Part shown: piece by piece, positions 48,417 through 58,051 of the stretch
Layout: every line of letters starts with the position of its first letter
Position numbering within the stretch: position 1 is the stretch's first letter
Source: Hydractinia symbiolongicarpus
Taxonomy: Eukaryota > Cnidaria > Hydrozoa > Anthoathecata > Hydractiniidae
Direction: 5' to 3'
Assembly: GCF_029227915.1 (NCBI RefSeq)
Contig: NC_079886.1
Span: 22,484,501 to 22,544,500, forward strand
Length of the DNA stretch: 60,000 nt
Notes under the pieces: generated by a model
Seen by the model: only the letters and a program-made list of their open reading frames with translations
What the model was told of the DNA's origin: nothing
Databases searched by the model: none
Translations under genes and position numbers: made by a program

Positions 48417-49779
48417 ATCCATCCATCCATCCATCCATCCATCCATCCATCCATCCATCCATCCATCCATCCATCCATCCATCCATCCATCCATCCATCC
48501 ATCCATCCATCCATCCATCCATCCATCCATCCATCCATCCATCCATCCATCCATCCATCCATCCATCCATCCATCCATCCATCCATCCATCCATCCATCC
48601 ATCCATCCATCCATCCATCCATCCATCCATCCATCCATCCATCCATCCATCCATCCATCCATCCATCCATCCATCCATCCATCCATCCATCCATCCATCC
48701 ATCCATCCATCCATCCATCCATCCATCCATCCATCCATCCATCCATCCATCCATCCATCCATCCATCCATCCATCCATCCATCCATCCATCCATCCATCC
48801 ATCCATCCATCCATCCATCCATCCATCCATCCATCCATCCATCCATCCATCCATCCATCCATCCATCCATCCATCCATCCATCCATCCATCCATCCATCC
48901 ATCCATCCATCCATCCATCCATCCATCCATCCATCCATCCATCCATCCATCCATCCATCCATCCATCCATCCATCCATCCATCCATCCATCCATCCATCC
49001 ATCCATCCATCCATCCATCCATCCATCCATCCATCCATCCATCCATCCATCCATCCATCCATCCATCCATCCATCCATCCATCCATCCATCCATCCATCC
49101 ATCCATCCATCCATCCATCCATCCATCCATCCATCCATCCATCCATCCATCCATCCATCCATCCATCCATCCATCCATCCATCCATCCATCCATCCATCC
49201 ATCCATCCATCCATCCATCCATCCATCCATCCATCCATCCATCCATCCATCCATCCATCCATCCATCCATCCATCCATCCATCCATCCATCCATCCATCC
49301 ATCCATCCATCCATCCATCCATCCATCCATCCATCCATCCATCCATCCATCCATCCATCCATCCATCCATCCATCCATCCATCCATCCATCCATCCATCC
49401 ATCCATCCATCCATCCATCCATCCATCCATCCATCCATCCATCCATCCATCCATCCATCCATCCATCCATCCATCCATCCATCCATCCATCCATCCATCC
49501 ATCCATCCATCCATCCATCCATCCATCCATCCATCCATCCATCCATCCATCCATCCATCCATCCATCCATCCATCCATCCATCCATCCATCCATCCATCC
49601 ATCCATCCATCCATCCATCCATCCATCCATCCATCCATCCATCCATCCATCCATCCATCCATCCATCCATCCATCCATCCATCCATCCATCCATCCATCC
49701 ATCCATCCATCCATCCGTCCGTCCGTCCGTCCATCCATCCATCCATCCATCCATCCATCCAACCATCCATCCAACCATC
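48417..49779. repeat. (ATCC)n microsatellite, about 340 units
   Basis: Nearly uninterrupted ATCC tetranucleotide tract of 1.36 kb, with a small block of four GTCC units at 49717-49732 and AACC variants at the 3' edge. It is the expanded tail of the SINE. The long open frames through it (IHPS and WMDG polymers) are artefacts of the tetramer. Confidence 0.97.
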
Positions 49780-50222
49780 GAAATGGGCATGTTCCGTTTT
49801 TCTGCAAGGAAAGATGTGCATTCTCTGCCCATCAATTAAATGACTCTGTAAGCATTGAAGTCAAACACTATTATATATCAAGAAATGCTCCAGTAATCCG
49901 GGATTTGGCAGCGCTAACATTAAACGTGTTTTTCTACTACCATTGGCAGATCTTACTAGGCGTAAACCATTCAGCCAGCTAGCCCAACGGAGAGATAGAG
50001 AAATGTCTGTTCTGGGACAGCGCACGCACATCAAGGAAATTCCCTAAATGCCAATAACCAACACAAAATAATATGATATATAAATGCCAATAACTGACAC
50101 AAACTCATATTAAATCATATATAATAGTATATATTCATATTATACAGAATATAAGTAAGAATTATCATGACCGTGCTAGAAAAAATTGTTGGTTGGAATC
50201 AAAAAATTATATAATAAAGGAG
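49780..50222. other. Left flank/terminal region of the Polinton-like element
   Basis: No gene. Two direct repeats TAAATGCCAATAAC(C/T)(A/G)ACA at 50045 and 50081 (36-bp period) sit just before the first element gene and are candidates for part of its terminal repeat. The exact left border and target duplication cannot be placed because the right end is outside the window. Confidence 0.4.
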
Positions 50223-50477
50223 ATGTCCATTAATGATCACCTAATAACGCCTGATCGAATAGTCCGTGCTGATTCATGGACACTAATGTTCGTACCCGAT
50301 CATTTAAAGACACAGGAAATGTGTACTGCCGTAGTTCGTGAACATCCCTGGACATTAATGTTAGTACCCGATCATTTCAAGACACAAGAAATGTGTGACC
50401 GAGCAGTTCGGGAATATCCTAAGATCATAGAATATGTTCCAGATCGTTTCAGAGCCATGGTTACCCAAAGCCTTTAA
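50223..50477 (+). CDS. (VPDH-KTQEMC) repeat protein
   Basis: 84-aa protein starting MSINDHLITPDRIV. It contains two full and one partial ~35-residue repeats with the pattern VPDH(L/F)KTQEMC...AVREHPW.L. Repeats of this type recur in Polinton-like and large DNA virus genomes; their function is unknown to me. The ATG at 50223 is preferred; AATAAA at 50213-50218 is four bases upstream. It is the first gene of the element; the next frame starts 6 nt after its stop. Confidence 0.7.
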   Translation: MSINDHLITPDRIVRADSWTLMFVPDHLKTQEMCTAVVREHPWTLMLVPDHFKTQEMCDRAVREYPKIIEYVPDRFRAMVTQSL

Positions 50478-50483
50478 TAATAA

Positions 50484-50618
50484 GTGACTGAGTTGTGTGA
50501 CGAATGCGAGATTGAACTTGATAAATATGATAGATGCTCCTGTGGAAGAAGGCTAGTTATATGTGGGAAAATGCTGTGTTGGCGGCACTATATAATGCAT
50601 ATAACGCACAACGGTTGA
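50484..50618 (+). CDS. Small Cys-rich (zinc-ribbon-like) protein
   Basis: A 44-codon frame directly after three consecutive TAA codons encodes LCDEC...CSCGRRLVICGKMLC...H, a Cys/His pattern suggesting a zinc-binding fold. It opens with GTG in the context AATAAGTG, one base from the AATAAATG start context of other genes in the element, so an ATG may have been lost. Hypothetical. Confidence 0.45.
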   Translation: MTELCDECEIELDKYDRCSCGRRLVICGKMLCWRHYIMHITHNG

Positions 50619-50668
50619 TGGTGTATTTGTAAAAATTCTTAGTTGGACCCTGGTTATTATAATAAAGG

Positions 50669-51274
50669 ATGTTCAAATTTTACAATGACTCCGTAGAGAC
50701 GAGGGATTTCTACAGTAAACCAACTGTGCTCGATATTGACGAGGTTCAAATTGAGAATATCGTACTCAGCAATCCAAGCCAACAAAGGCAAGGATGAGCG
50801 CTTTGTCATTGGTTATAACCATAACAACAAGATATCATCGTTGCTAATCATAACACCGCGAGGTCTATATAGCAATGGTGCACCAGATACGATGATGGAT
50901 CTTCGCTTACCATGTCATTTGATATGCAAGAATGGCTGGATAAATATCAGATCATCCTAGCCAGGATCGAGAAATTGTATGGTAGTGAATTCACGATCTC
51001 ACCTGTTAAAAATGGTAGATATATTAGTACCAAGGTCCAGGAATGGAATAGCAAAATAACCACTGATTATTATAACAAACCAGTACCTGAAAATTAGCCG
51101 TGTGAATGTACGCCTATCATCAAGCTATCCAGCATTTATCGACAGGGATCCAAAAATTATCTGCAGGTCCTTTTGGAGGAGTGTAAATATAAGCACGTCA
51201 TCAAGGACACGTCATCAAGGACACGTCATCTTATTGATTCAGATGACGACGAAGAACCATTCTTTGTAGTATAG
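50669..51274 (+). pseudogene. Polinton-like element hypothetical protein, frameshifted
   Basis: ATG at 50669, two bases after AATAAA. The frame MFKFYNDSVETRDFY...VLDIDEV breaks near 50790 (1 nt), resumes as NKGKDERFVIGYNHNN, breaks again near 50905, and resumes as EWLDKYQIILARIEKLYG. A TAG at 51095-51097 follows, then an open acidic end (DSDDDEEPFFVV) to 51274. The about 200-codon length and acidic tail would suit a nucleic-acid-binding accessory protein, but that is speculation. A tandem duplication (ACGTCATCAAGG, about 51197-51228) lies near the 3' end. Confidence 0.55.
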
Positions 51275-51316
51275 TTAAACTCGATAGATTTTGTATGCAA
51301 CTGTATACAAAATAAA

Positions 51317-51592
51317 TTGAATGATTTGAAAAGAGAAGCGAGAGAATTAGGGATAAGTGGGTATTCAACCCTTAAGAAATCTGATCTTATCGCTGCTATT
51401 CACAAAGTAAAATTTAAGGACGTTTCAACAGAAACCCTTGGGCCTCATTGTAAATCATGCCCAGAAATAACAGCTATGAAAATATTGGAGGAGTACATCA
51501 GAGGCTTGGAAACAAAACAAAAACGAAGTATAATCTATGAAGGTGACCTAATGATTGATGCAACTACCGGTGAAGTTGTGGGTATCGTCTAA
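51317..51592 (+). CDS. SAP/Rho-N-like domain protein
   Basis: About 91 codons. The N-terminus NDLKREARELGISGYSTLKK followed by SDLIAAIH fits the SAP or Rho-N helix-extended-helix motif (nucleic-acid binding). The C-terminus has CKSCPEIT and GDLMIDATTGEVVGIV. The first in-frame codon after the upstream stop that fits is TTG at 51317, right after AATAAA (51311-51316); no in-frame ATG precedes the domain, so the start codon may be mutated. Its stop codon is inside the hairpin at 51588. Confidence 0.55.
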   Translation: MNDLKREARELGISGYSTLKKSDLIAAIHKVKFKDVSTETLGPHCKSCPEITAMKILEEYIRGLETKQKRSIIYEGDLMIDATTGEVVGIV

Positions 51593-51613
51593 TTTGTTCA
51601 TTAACAAATTAGA
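51588..51613. terminator. Hairpin at convergent gene junction
   Basis: 11-bp perfect arms TCTAATTTGTT/AACAAATTAGA with a CATT loop, overlapping the stop of the plus-strand gene and 24 bp before the stop of the minus-strand gene. Probable bidirectional 3'-end signal. Confidence 0.6.
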
Positions 51614-51636
51614 TTATGAATATTTAGGTGGATCAT

Positions 51637-52281
51637 CTAGGTATTTCTTACATAATTCACAGACTGCAAGTTTTTTAACAATTCTAATCTCGCCTCATCG
51701 CAGCCTTTGGCTACAAGTGCTTGTCTCTCTTGTTCATTGATCGTTTCCACGATCTTTTTCGTACGTTGTCGAATCTGCTCCTTTAGCCTCATATATTTTT
51801 GCTTCTCTTGGTTTATTAGTGAAAATTCATAATCACTTATCACTCCATTCTCAATCGCCCTGCTAATCAAATCGACAATACTATTCAGCTTCGTTTCCGC
51901 TAATAATCTTATACTATCATGCTTTTTGCGTTTATAATTCATCTTTTTTCCACCTTGTTTTAAAGCAGTCTGTCCCAATCCAACGGCAATGCTGATCCCA
52001 CCCATTGCCACTGCCAGAGGAAGTCCGATTCCTGATAATATACTCGTAATACCAACACCGCTCGTGATAACACTTATCGCTAATAACCCGTGATCCATAT
52101 AATGGATCCAGGTACCATGCATTCCAAATTTTTTCGACAGCTTTTCACGTTGTTTAACTTCATTTCGTAGGTATATTTCGATTTCTTCTATTTTCTTCAG
52201 CCGATAGACCTGACTTTCGTTATTCTCTTGCTCAGGCGCACTCGGTGGTAAGCTCGGGTAAAGCTTTGTAATATCTGTCAC
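51637..52281 (-). CDS. Membrane protein with late-domain-like N-terminus
   Basis: 214-aa open frame. The N-terminus carries LYPSLPPSAPEQ: YPSL (8-11) fits the ALIX-binding YPXL motif and PSAP (13-16) the TSG101-binding P(S/T)AP motif. A charged helical segment (about 22-52), a long Gly-rich hydrophobic region (about 65-106, two membrane helices or a hairpin), a basic stretch and a C-terminal coiled coil (about 120-205) follow. I recall uncharacterised cnidarian proteins of the same plan. The frame opens at GTG (52281); an overlapping ATG at 52283 in the context AATAAATG is out of frame by one base, suggesting a one-base change at the start. Role in membrane remodelling or release is inference only. 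Confidence 0.65.
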   Translation of the reverse strand: MTDITKLYPSLPPSAPEQENNESQVYRLKKIEEIEIYLRNEVKQREKLSKKFGMHGTWIHYMDHGLLAISVITSGVGITSILSGIGLPLAVAMGGISIAVGLGQTALKQGGKKMNYKRKKHDSIRLLAETKLNSIVDLISRAIENGVISDYEFSLINQEKQKYMRLKEQIRQRTKKIVETINEQERQALVAKGCDEARLELLKNLQSVNYVRNT

Positions 52282-52283
52282 AT

Positions 52284-52901
52284 TTATTCTATAATCAATT
52301 GGATGGTTATACCCATGAATAAAACGTTCTTATCGTGGTGATACTCTTCTGTGAGCATGAACTCAAGGCGATCCGTTGAACCTTTCAAAGGAAGACATAC
52401 AGGGTTATCGAAAATCCATGTTAACATATCTCCCCAACCACCTACCTCCTTGGTAGGTAGAATGGCTAGTATCTTGGATTTTTTACCATCCAGCAAGCAA
52501 TCATCTTCATCGAGTTGGTGACAAATGAGTCTCAGCTGTTGGTAGACGTCGGTCCTGTAGAAGCTGTCATAGTCGCCCTCGGCAAACATTGCTTCGGTAT
52601 GAAGATTATAACCCATAAGGTCCAGTAGTGATTTATCGACTATCGCAACGTACCCCTTGTTAACTCTGACTCTACAGACTCCATTCCTGAGTACAAAGAA
52701 CTTGATCCTGTTCCCTGCTTGGTCGTTGACTATGGTCGCGAGATCCTCGATCCTATATAGACCTTTTTCGATCGTGATGAGGGCTTCAAAATTCCCGACG
52801 GTAAAATCCCCATCATTGGTCTATCCGGGCGTCGCTTTATAAATCTTGATATCGTTATTTCTTCGAAAAGGTTCAGCCACGTAGCTCGTATGCTGATACA
52901 T
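52284..52901 (-). pseudogene. Element structural-like protein, one in-frame stop
   Basis: About 205 codons from ATG 52901 (MYQHTSYVAEPFRRNND), interrupted once by TAG at 52821-52823 (codon 27) and otherwise open to 52284. The body includes ITIEKGLYRIEDLA, VNKGYVAIVDKS and LPLKGSTDRLEFML; the beta-rich character and length would suit a small jelly-roll (penton-like) protein, but I cannot confirm this. The next minus-strand gene starts within 3 bp, so the two look co-transcribed. No AATAAA precedes the start. Confidence 0.5.
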
Positions 52902-53001
52902 TTCAGAGCTATCTTAATGTCCTGCTCTAGGTAGTCGTCAAAAGTTATAGGCTTTGATATGTCAGTTATATACAATTGCTTAATCTTTCTTAAAAGAAAA
53001 G

Positions 53002-54103
53002 ATGAATATTTATAGCTATAACCCAAAGGCAAAGTACAAGTCTAACAGAGGCGAGTGGCCTCTCGGTGTAACTAACTTGGAGTATCAGGACCTCTACCTG
53101 TCTACGACTCAGCACATTTCCGTGGCATTCCCACAGTTCACCAAATATCCCATCAAAGTTCCCACTAACCTGCTGAACGATCCCGTGAGTGTAAATTGGG
53201 AAGGCCAAGCCCTGGACTATTGGAACATTCAGGTCAATTTTGCTTGTCATTGCGCGACAACGGCGTTGGGGATCTCTGCCAAGCACATGAGTGGCTCCGT
53301 ACCCCTCGTTAACTCGATATTTAAATTCCACGTGTACTACCACATGAGGCGTATTTTAGCAAAAATGAAGGTACCCATGCCATACAAAGAAGGCTTTTTC
53401 AGTACGAGAATCCTTACTCCACCTTGGGGTATGCGCAGGTATGCCGTGAGTATGGTGAAAATCCTAATAGTCCCTACAAGTTTAAATCCCTAGTGTCATC
53501 GTTGACGAGTGGTAGATGGTGGCCGCAGGTTGATGGGGATTGGGCCAAATTCATCATACCAACCTCACATCGGAAGGCCTAACCAAGCTAAGCGAAAGTA
53601 TACGCGTCTATGTTGTCTTATTGCTAGGTTCTCAAGCGAGTGCTAAGGCATCAATCCTAGGCTCTAATGCCGATAACTATACAGCAAGGCAAATCTTATT
53701 GCAAAAATTCGAGGCCATGGTTAAACGTGATGAAAACGTAGGTGAAAACATCAACGAGTTTCAAAAGGTGTTACAGTACGCACGAACTCCAGTCAATTTC
53801 GCCGTCATGCCCAGCGTATACATGCTTCCTTCAAACATGGATCTTCGTATTGGAAAGATTGTGGGATATAACAACAACGTTCTAATAGCTCCATCTAACA
53901 TATGTGTAGGTATGGAGCTAGATCTGAATACCAGGGGCCATGCTGTCAAACATAAGACAGCCTTCACGACACCTCCTAGGCAACATATCAAGAAAACCAC
54001 GCCTCATACCAAGGAAGCTCACAGACAGCATGAGGATACCAAAGCCACGCTGGTTACGGTCGGAGTAGAATTGATCCTTGCCATTATATGGTTGAAGAGA
54101 TAG
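53002..54103 (+). pseudogene. Element protein with C-terminal membrane anchor, frameshifted
   Basis: ATG 53002 opens MNIYSYNPKAKYKSNRGEW. The frame is open to about 53395 (TTQHISVAFPQFTKYP, ALDYWNIQVNFACHC, NSIFKFHVYYHMRR), then changes frame and continues as LTSGRWWPQVDGDWAKFII. It changes again near 53575 to ESIRVYVVLLLGSQASAKAS and runs to 54103. The C-terminus has a Lys/His-rich linker and a hydrophobic anchor (VTVGVELILAIIWL). Ancestral length was about 365 residues. This family is familiar from cnidarian genomes but uncharacterised; it is probably virion-associated given its place between other structural candidates. Confidence 0.55.
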
Positions 54104-54116
54104 ATGTAATAGTTGT

Positions 54117-54139
54117 CTGATAAGCCAGTGGCTTATCAG
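54117..54139. terminator. Hairpin at convergent gene junction
   Basis: 11-bp perfect arms CTGATAAGCCA/TGGCTTATCAG around a single G, 13 bp after the plus-strand stop and 13 bp before the minus-strand stop. Confidence 0.6.
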
Positions 54140-54152
54140 AACGTTCACTACT

Positions 54153-55248
54153 CTATGATCTCTTCCCACTCCTTCTGTTTCCCATGGATGCAACGGCGAT
54201 CCCTACAGCTCCAGCAATTGCTAAATACAGATGACTCGCTACTAACTCTACAACCTTGGCAGCGACTCTGAAGAAAAATGATACGATAGCGCCAATGATC
54301 CCTGGGAGGGCGGCTCCGGCTTTACCTGCTAGATACTTCAAAAATCTCCCGAGTCTTTCAAGCTGTTTTTGCTATCTGTACTTCCTCCGGCAGCACCTCC
54401 ACTTCCAGTAACTGCCAGGACGATGGTAGAGACCAGTAGACCAACAGCAGAAACGATGCTCGCGTTAGTGATCCCCTGTTCCTTAAAGAGGATTTTCAGC
54501 TTCTCCCTTAGCGATGTGTCGTCCTCAGCGATCTTCATGAAGCTCTCCTTAATCGCCTTCAACTGATTGCGGATATCCTTATCCCAAATTTTTTGTTGCT
54601 CCTCGGATACACCTGGTGTAGCTTTCTTTGTCTCTAACCTCTTCAGTTTACCGCTGAGAGTCTGAAGCTCGCGCTTAAACCCCTTTTTTCATGTTCGTCT
54701 AAGCCTTCGGTAAAGGAAGTATCTTCCATGAGGCTCTTCGTATTATCTAGAACATTCCCGAGTAGCGGCAACATTTCGATGTCATCAGCTCTTTCCTCAA
54801 TATGATTTAATTCGTTAACTAGTTTCTGAGCCTCTGTCGTACTATCCTTGTGTAGTGTGGTATAGTTGATAAACCCTATGGCACTCATGCGATTCATCCC
54901 CAACCTTCGTTTTATCTCGAAAACGCTCCTCAATTCACCCTTCTTTTTCGTGAGCTCTATACCATCGTAGGTAAGCTGATTACCTTCTATTGTAAAGTTA
55001 TCGTAATGCCTGGCATTCGGTTGCCCTAGCTCCCCACTAAGAGCTTCGTATAGGCTATCAACTTTTGATGTTAGTAGTTCATGCCTTGCCGTCGTGGTGT
55101 CAGTGAGACCGCCTCGTGAAGGTGTTGCGGGTGTAGTAGGAATATTCTCGGGCCGAAGAATTTCACTCCCGCTACTAAACTCCTCAGGCTCGTCTTGAAT
55201 ATCTTCCTCTGGCGTAAAGTCTTCTTCATATCCCGGATTATCAGTCAT
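54153..55248 (-). pseudogene. Element membrane protein, frameshifted
   Basis: ATG 55248 in the context AATAAATG; begins MTDNPGYEEDFTPEED, an acidic Pro-rich head, then a helical region (LTSKVDSLYEALSGELG, AQKLVNELNHIEERADDIE). Frame changes occur near 54685 and 54345. The later part has LREKLKILFKEQGIT, a hydrophobic segment (ASIVSAVGLLVSTIVLAVTG), a Gly/Ser linker, and then LAGKAGAALPGIIGAIVSFF with a last membrane helix and basic tail. Ancestral length was about 365 residues. Similar two-membrane-segment proteins are common in cnidarian genomes; a minor virion protein is likely but unproven. Divergent from the capsid gene, with 29 bp between start codons. Confidence 0.55.
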
Positions 55249-55277
55249 TTATTTCAACCACCAGCCTACCTAAATAA
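55249..55277. promoter_or_regulatory. 29-bp divergent start region
   Basis: Only 29 bp separate two outward-facing ATGs. Each ATG overlaps an AATAAA (55248-55253 on minus, 55273-55278 on plus). Any promoter for both genes must lie here or inside the coding regions. Confidence 0.5.
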
Positions 55278-56557
55278 ATGAGTATTTTCGGAACAAAATT
55301 AGATCCAAATAAGGAGGTAAAAACGATGTATGGCATGAAAGGGAAAAATAAGAGGGTGAAGATCAGCCACATACCTAGCACTATAGGTCCAAAAGAGAAC
55401 CACCTCTATATTGATCTGCCTAACCTTGGTCAAAACGACGTAATTTTTCCCGGCTCTGTCAAACTCCTTTTTGACTTAGAGCCTTCGGGGACTAACAGCA
55501 AGCGTACAATTGTCAGCAACATCGGCAAAGCTCTGGTACAGAGTTTGCGTATTACTTTGAACGCTAACGAAGTACAGAACATCGCCGATTTTAATATCCT
55601 CGGAGTGTATAGGGATTTGTGGCTGCCAAAATTTGAGCGCGACAACACCCTGATCCTTCAGGGGATAAATCCTAACGACGGCACCGTGAGAGCCCTCCAA
55701 GTCAAGGCCAGCGATCATGTAGGCAATAACGAGGAAAAGGCGATTGCTGAGGCCTACGGTAACACGTTCTGCATACCTCTTGGCTCCATGTTCTCGATGA
55801 CGAGGGATCTCCGTTTTAGCAAGCGGGGCTTCACGATAGACTGCAGTTTGTGATTCACTTTGCTTCATATGGTGAAGTTATAAAGGATAGTGGTAGCGCA
55901 GCCGTTGGAAGCACGGCTGTCAAGCCCGCCGATAGCAAGTATCAAATATCGAATATATGTTTGGAATTTGATAAAGTGACCAACGAAGAATTGGCGAGTG
56001 CAATGATGAGCCGTTATTCCCGTCCCGCGTTGCCCTATGAAAGAATCCTCCGCAGCAAAGTTGTTATAATAAAAAAATCTGACACTAGTTACAACTTGAA
56101 AATTGACACACCAGCGAAGAGCCTTAAAGGTGTCCTACTGCTATCTCAGGATCCCGGTGTAGTTAAAGCATATGCTGGGAATAACGAGAAATTTTACAAT
56201 CCCAAGATCGAGAAAATCTCGATTACTATCGAGGGTGAGCCTAATCAACTGTATAGCTCAATAATGATGCCAAAGGATCACATGGAACAGGTAGTGGGGC
56301 TCTTCGGATCCCATGATAGCATCGTGACCATTGGCCAATATCTATCGGAAAGGTATGGGCTCTTTGTCGACTTCAGAGCAACAGACGATCACAACCTACA
56401 CGGGAGCGGAAGACCCCTACAAAGGCTTAGTGATGGCATAACTCTGCACATGACCAAGAAGAATGAGGTTGCAGGGGACATCAGGTGTTATGTGTAGTTC
56501 TTCATGGATGCGCAATTGAATATTTTGGATGGTAGTTTTCACTCACTTGAGTATTAA
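55278..56557 (+). pseudogene. Probable major capsid protein (double jelly-roll type), disrupted
   Basis: About 425 codons from ATG 55278. Conserved-looking blocks in order: ENHLYIDLPNLGQNDVIFPG, VSNIGKALVQSLRITLN, FNILGVYRDLW, FASYGEV, YQISNICLEFDKVTN, LPYERILRSK, NLKIDTPAKSLKGVLLL, KFYNPKIEKISITIEGEPNQ, FRATDDHNLHGSGR, and MDAQLNILDG at the end. I recall this order from polinton-type capsid proteins abundant in cnidarian genomes; the fold is inferred, not seen. The frame changes once near 55840, and a TAG at 56495-56497 precedes the last 20 codons, so this copy is broken. AATAAA overlaps the ATG. It is transcribed toward the coiled-coil protein and the integrase. Confidence 0.7.
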
Positions 56558-56603
56558 TCAATATGTTCATAGCGTTATTCTATGGTATTACAATAGAATA
56601 AAG

Positions 56604-57002
56604 ATGGCAACTCTCGCGATAATGGCTAATGGCGCGTTAATTAACGCCCTAGAATTCTCGGGTAGTAACTATTTGTTCAGCAAAATCTCGGGTCATGGGG
56701 AACAAGAGCGCAGACGGCACGATTTAGCGGTTACAAAATTGCAGGCGGCCCAAGCTCAATGGGTCCGTGACAAACAAGCAAAAATAGATTGGTATAACCG
56801 ACGGCGGGAGAAACAGCGGGAGGCAGGACAATCTCTCAAAGAGCTTGACAATGGTATACGGGAGTATTTCATTGCCACGATTGAAAAAGCTCCAAAATTA
56901 TCCGATTTTTACACGCCGAGCAAAAGACAACAAGACGGCGAACTCACGTTTATAAGTAGCTCATTAGCCCTTTTGGGGTTCGTAGCGTACAATTGGATGT
57001 AA
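56604..57002 (+). CDS. Coiled-coil protein downstream of capsid gene
   Basis: 132 aa, intact, from ATG 56604 (MATLAIMANGALINALEF), chosen over an upstream TTG because AATAAA lies one base before it. It has a hydrophobic N-terminus, a long Arg/Lys/Gln-rich helix (ERRRHDLAVTKLQAAQAQW, NRRREKQREAGQSLKELDNG), the motif KLSDFYTPS, and a C-terminal hydrophobic segment (FISSSLALLGFVAYNW). It is found beside capsid genes in related elements as I recall; function unknown, possibly a minor virion or scaffold protein. Confidence 0.65.
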   Translation: MATLAIMANGALINALEFSGSNYLFSKISGHGEQERRRHDLAVTKLQAAQAQWVRDKQAKIDWYNRRREKQREAGQSLKELDNGIREYFIATIEKAPKLSDFYTPSKRQQDGELTFISSSLALLGFVAYNWM

Positions 57003-57030
57003 TGCAGAACGTTTTCGATATGTAATAAAT

Positions 57031-58038
57031 ATGTCGAAAGTAAAACATATTGTTACCGAGAAGGAAGCTGAAAAAATAAGTCAAATCTACTATTCTCCAG
57101 AAAATCTCTGGACTGGACGAAAAGCCATTAAGATACTCGCTGAAAAATCTGGTCTCTCAAAAAAGAAAGTCATACATTGGCTATACCGTCAGTTGCTCTG
57201 GCTCCGACATAGCAAGGGTCCGAAAAAGATCAATTACCCGCATTTCACCGTTACAAAGCCGAACGAAATGCACCAATTCGACCTCCTGTACATGCCTCAT
57301 GACAAGCTGTATGGTAATACATACAAGTATATACTAACAGGTATCGATGCTGCATCCCGCTTCAAGGTCGCGAGGCCTCTGAGAACGAAGAAAGCCAGTG
57401 AAGTAGCTGACATGCTCAAAGATTTTTATAAAGCGGGACCTCTCCGATATCCGAGTATCTTCCAATGAGACCAAGGTAGTGAGTTCAAATCGGACGTGAC
57501 AAAGCTGTTAGAATCCAAGCATGTCGAAATAAAACGTGCTACTACTAAATATCACCACACGTTCACAGCGTTCGTCGAAAGCTACAACAAGGTACTCGCC
57601 GAAAGATTGTTCAAGCCCGAGGATGCGCGAGAGCTTGCCTCTGACAAACAGAGTACTACATGGGTCAAGCACTTGTACACTATCGTGAAAAGCATGAACA
57701 ATAGTAAAACGGCTATGATAGGAATGAAACCAAGCAAGGCCATTAAATTCGATAAAGTACCACTCGCAAAAAATGAGAAGCACACGGAGGAAAAATCTCT
57801 ACCCGACGACGGCCTATACCTGTATCTTCTACAACCTGGCGAGGAGCATAATGACTCTAAAAGACGCGCAACGGATGCCTATTGGAGCAAGAAAACATAT
57901 AGACTGGATCGTATCGTAACCGGTACCCGTCTCCTATACTATCTTTACGGAGGTCCCATTGGAAGTTTCGTGTCAGAGGAGCTCATTCTAGTACCCGACT
58001 GTATTGAACTACCTCCGGAGTATGTTAAAAATTGGTAA
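57031..58038 (+). pseudogene. Retroviral-type (rve, DD35E) integrase, one in-frame TGA
   Basis: 335 codons in one frame, with a single TGA at 57466-57468. The N-terminal helix-turn-helix-like region is RKAIKILAEKSGLSKKKVI. The first catalytic Asp is in HQFDLLYMP and the second in DQGSEFKSD just after the TGA; the Glu is in FVESYNKVLAERL, with 35 residues between second Asp and Glu (DD35E). The C-terminus is SH3-like (YRLDRIVTGTRLLYYLYGGP). Polinton integrases of this class join the element ends to host DNA. AATAAA is one base upstream of the ATG. The TGA falls one codon before the second catalytic Asp, so the ORF is split exactly at the active site. Confidence 0.85.
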
Positions 58039-58051
58039 TATTTCTCGATTC

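Noticed and set aside
48198-49843. Reading frames of 460-545 residues (IHPS and WMDG polymers)
   Set aside because: Pure product of the (ATCC)n tract, open in several frames at once.
52990-54193. Minus-strand frames opposite the plus-strand element gene (for example 52990-53343, 53918-54193)
   Set aside because: Plus-strand frames show coherent conserved-looking blocks; the opposite frames do not.
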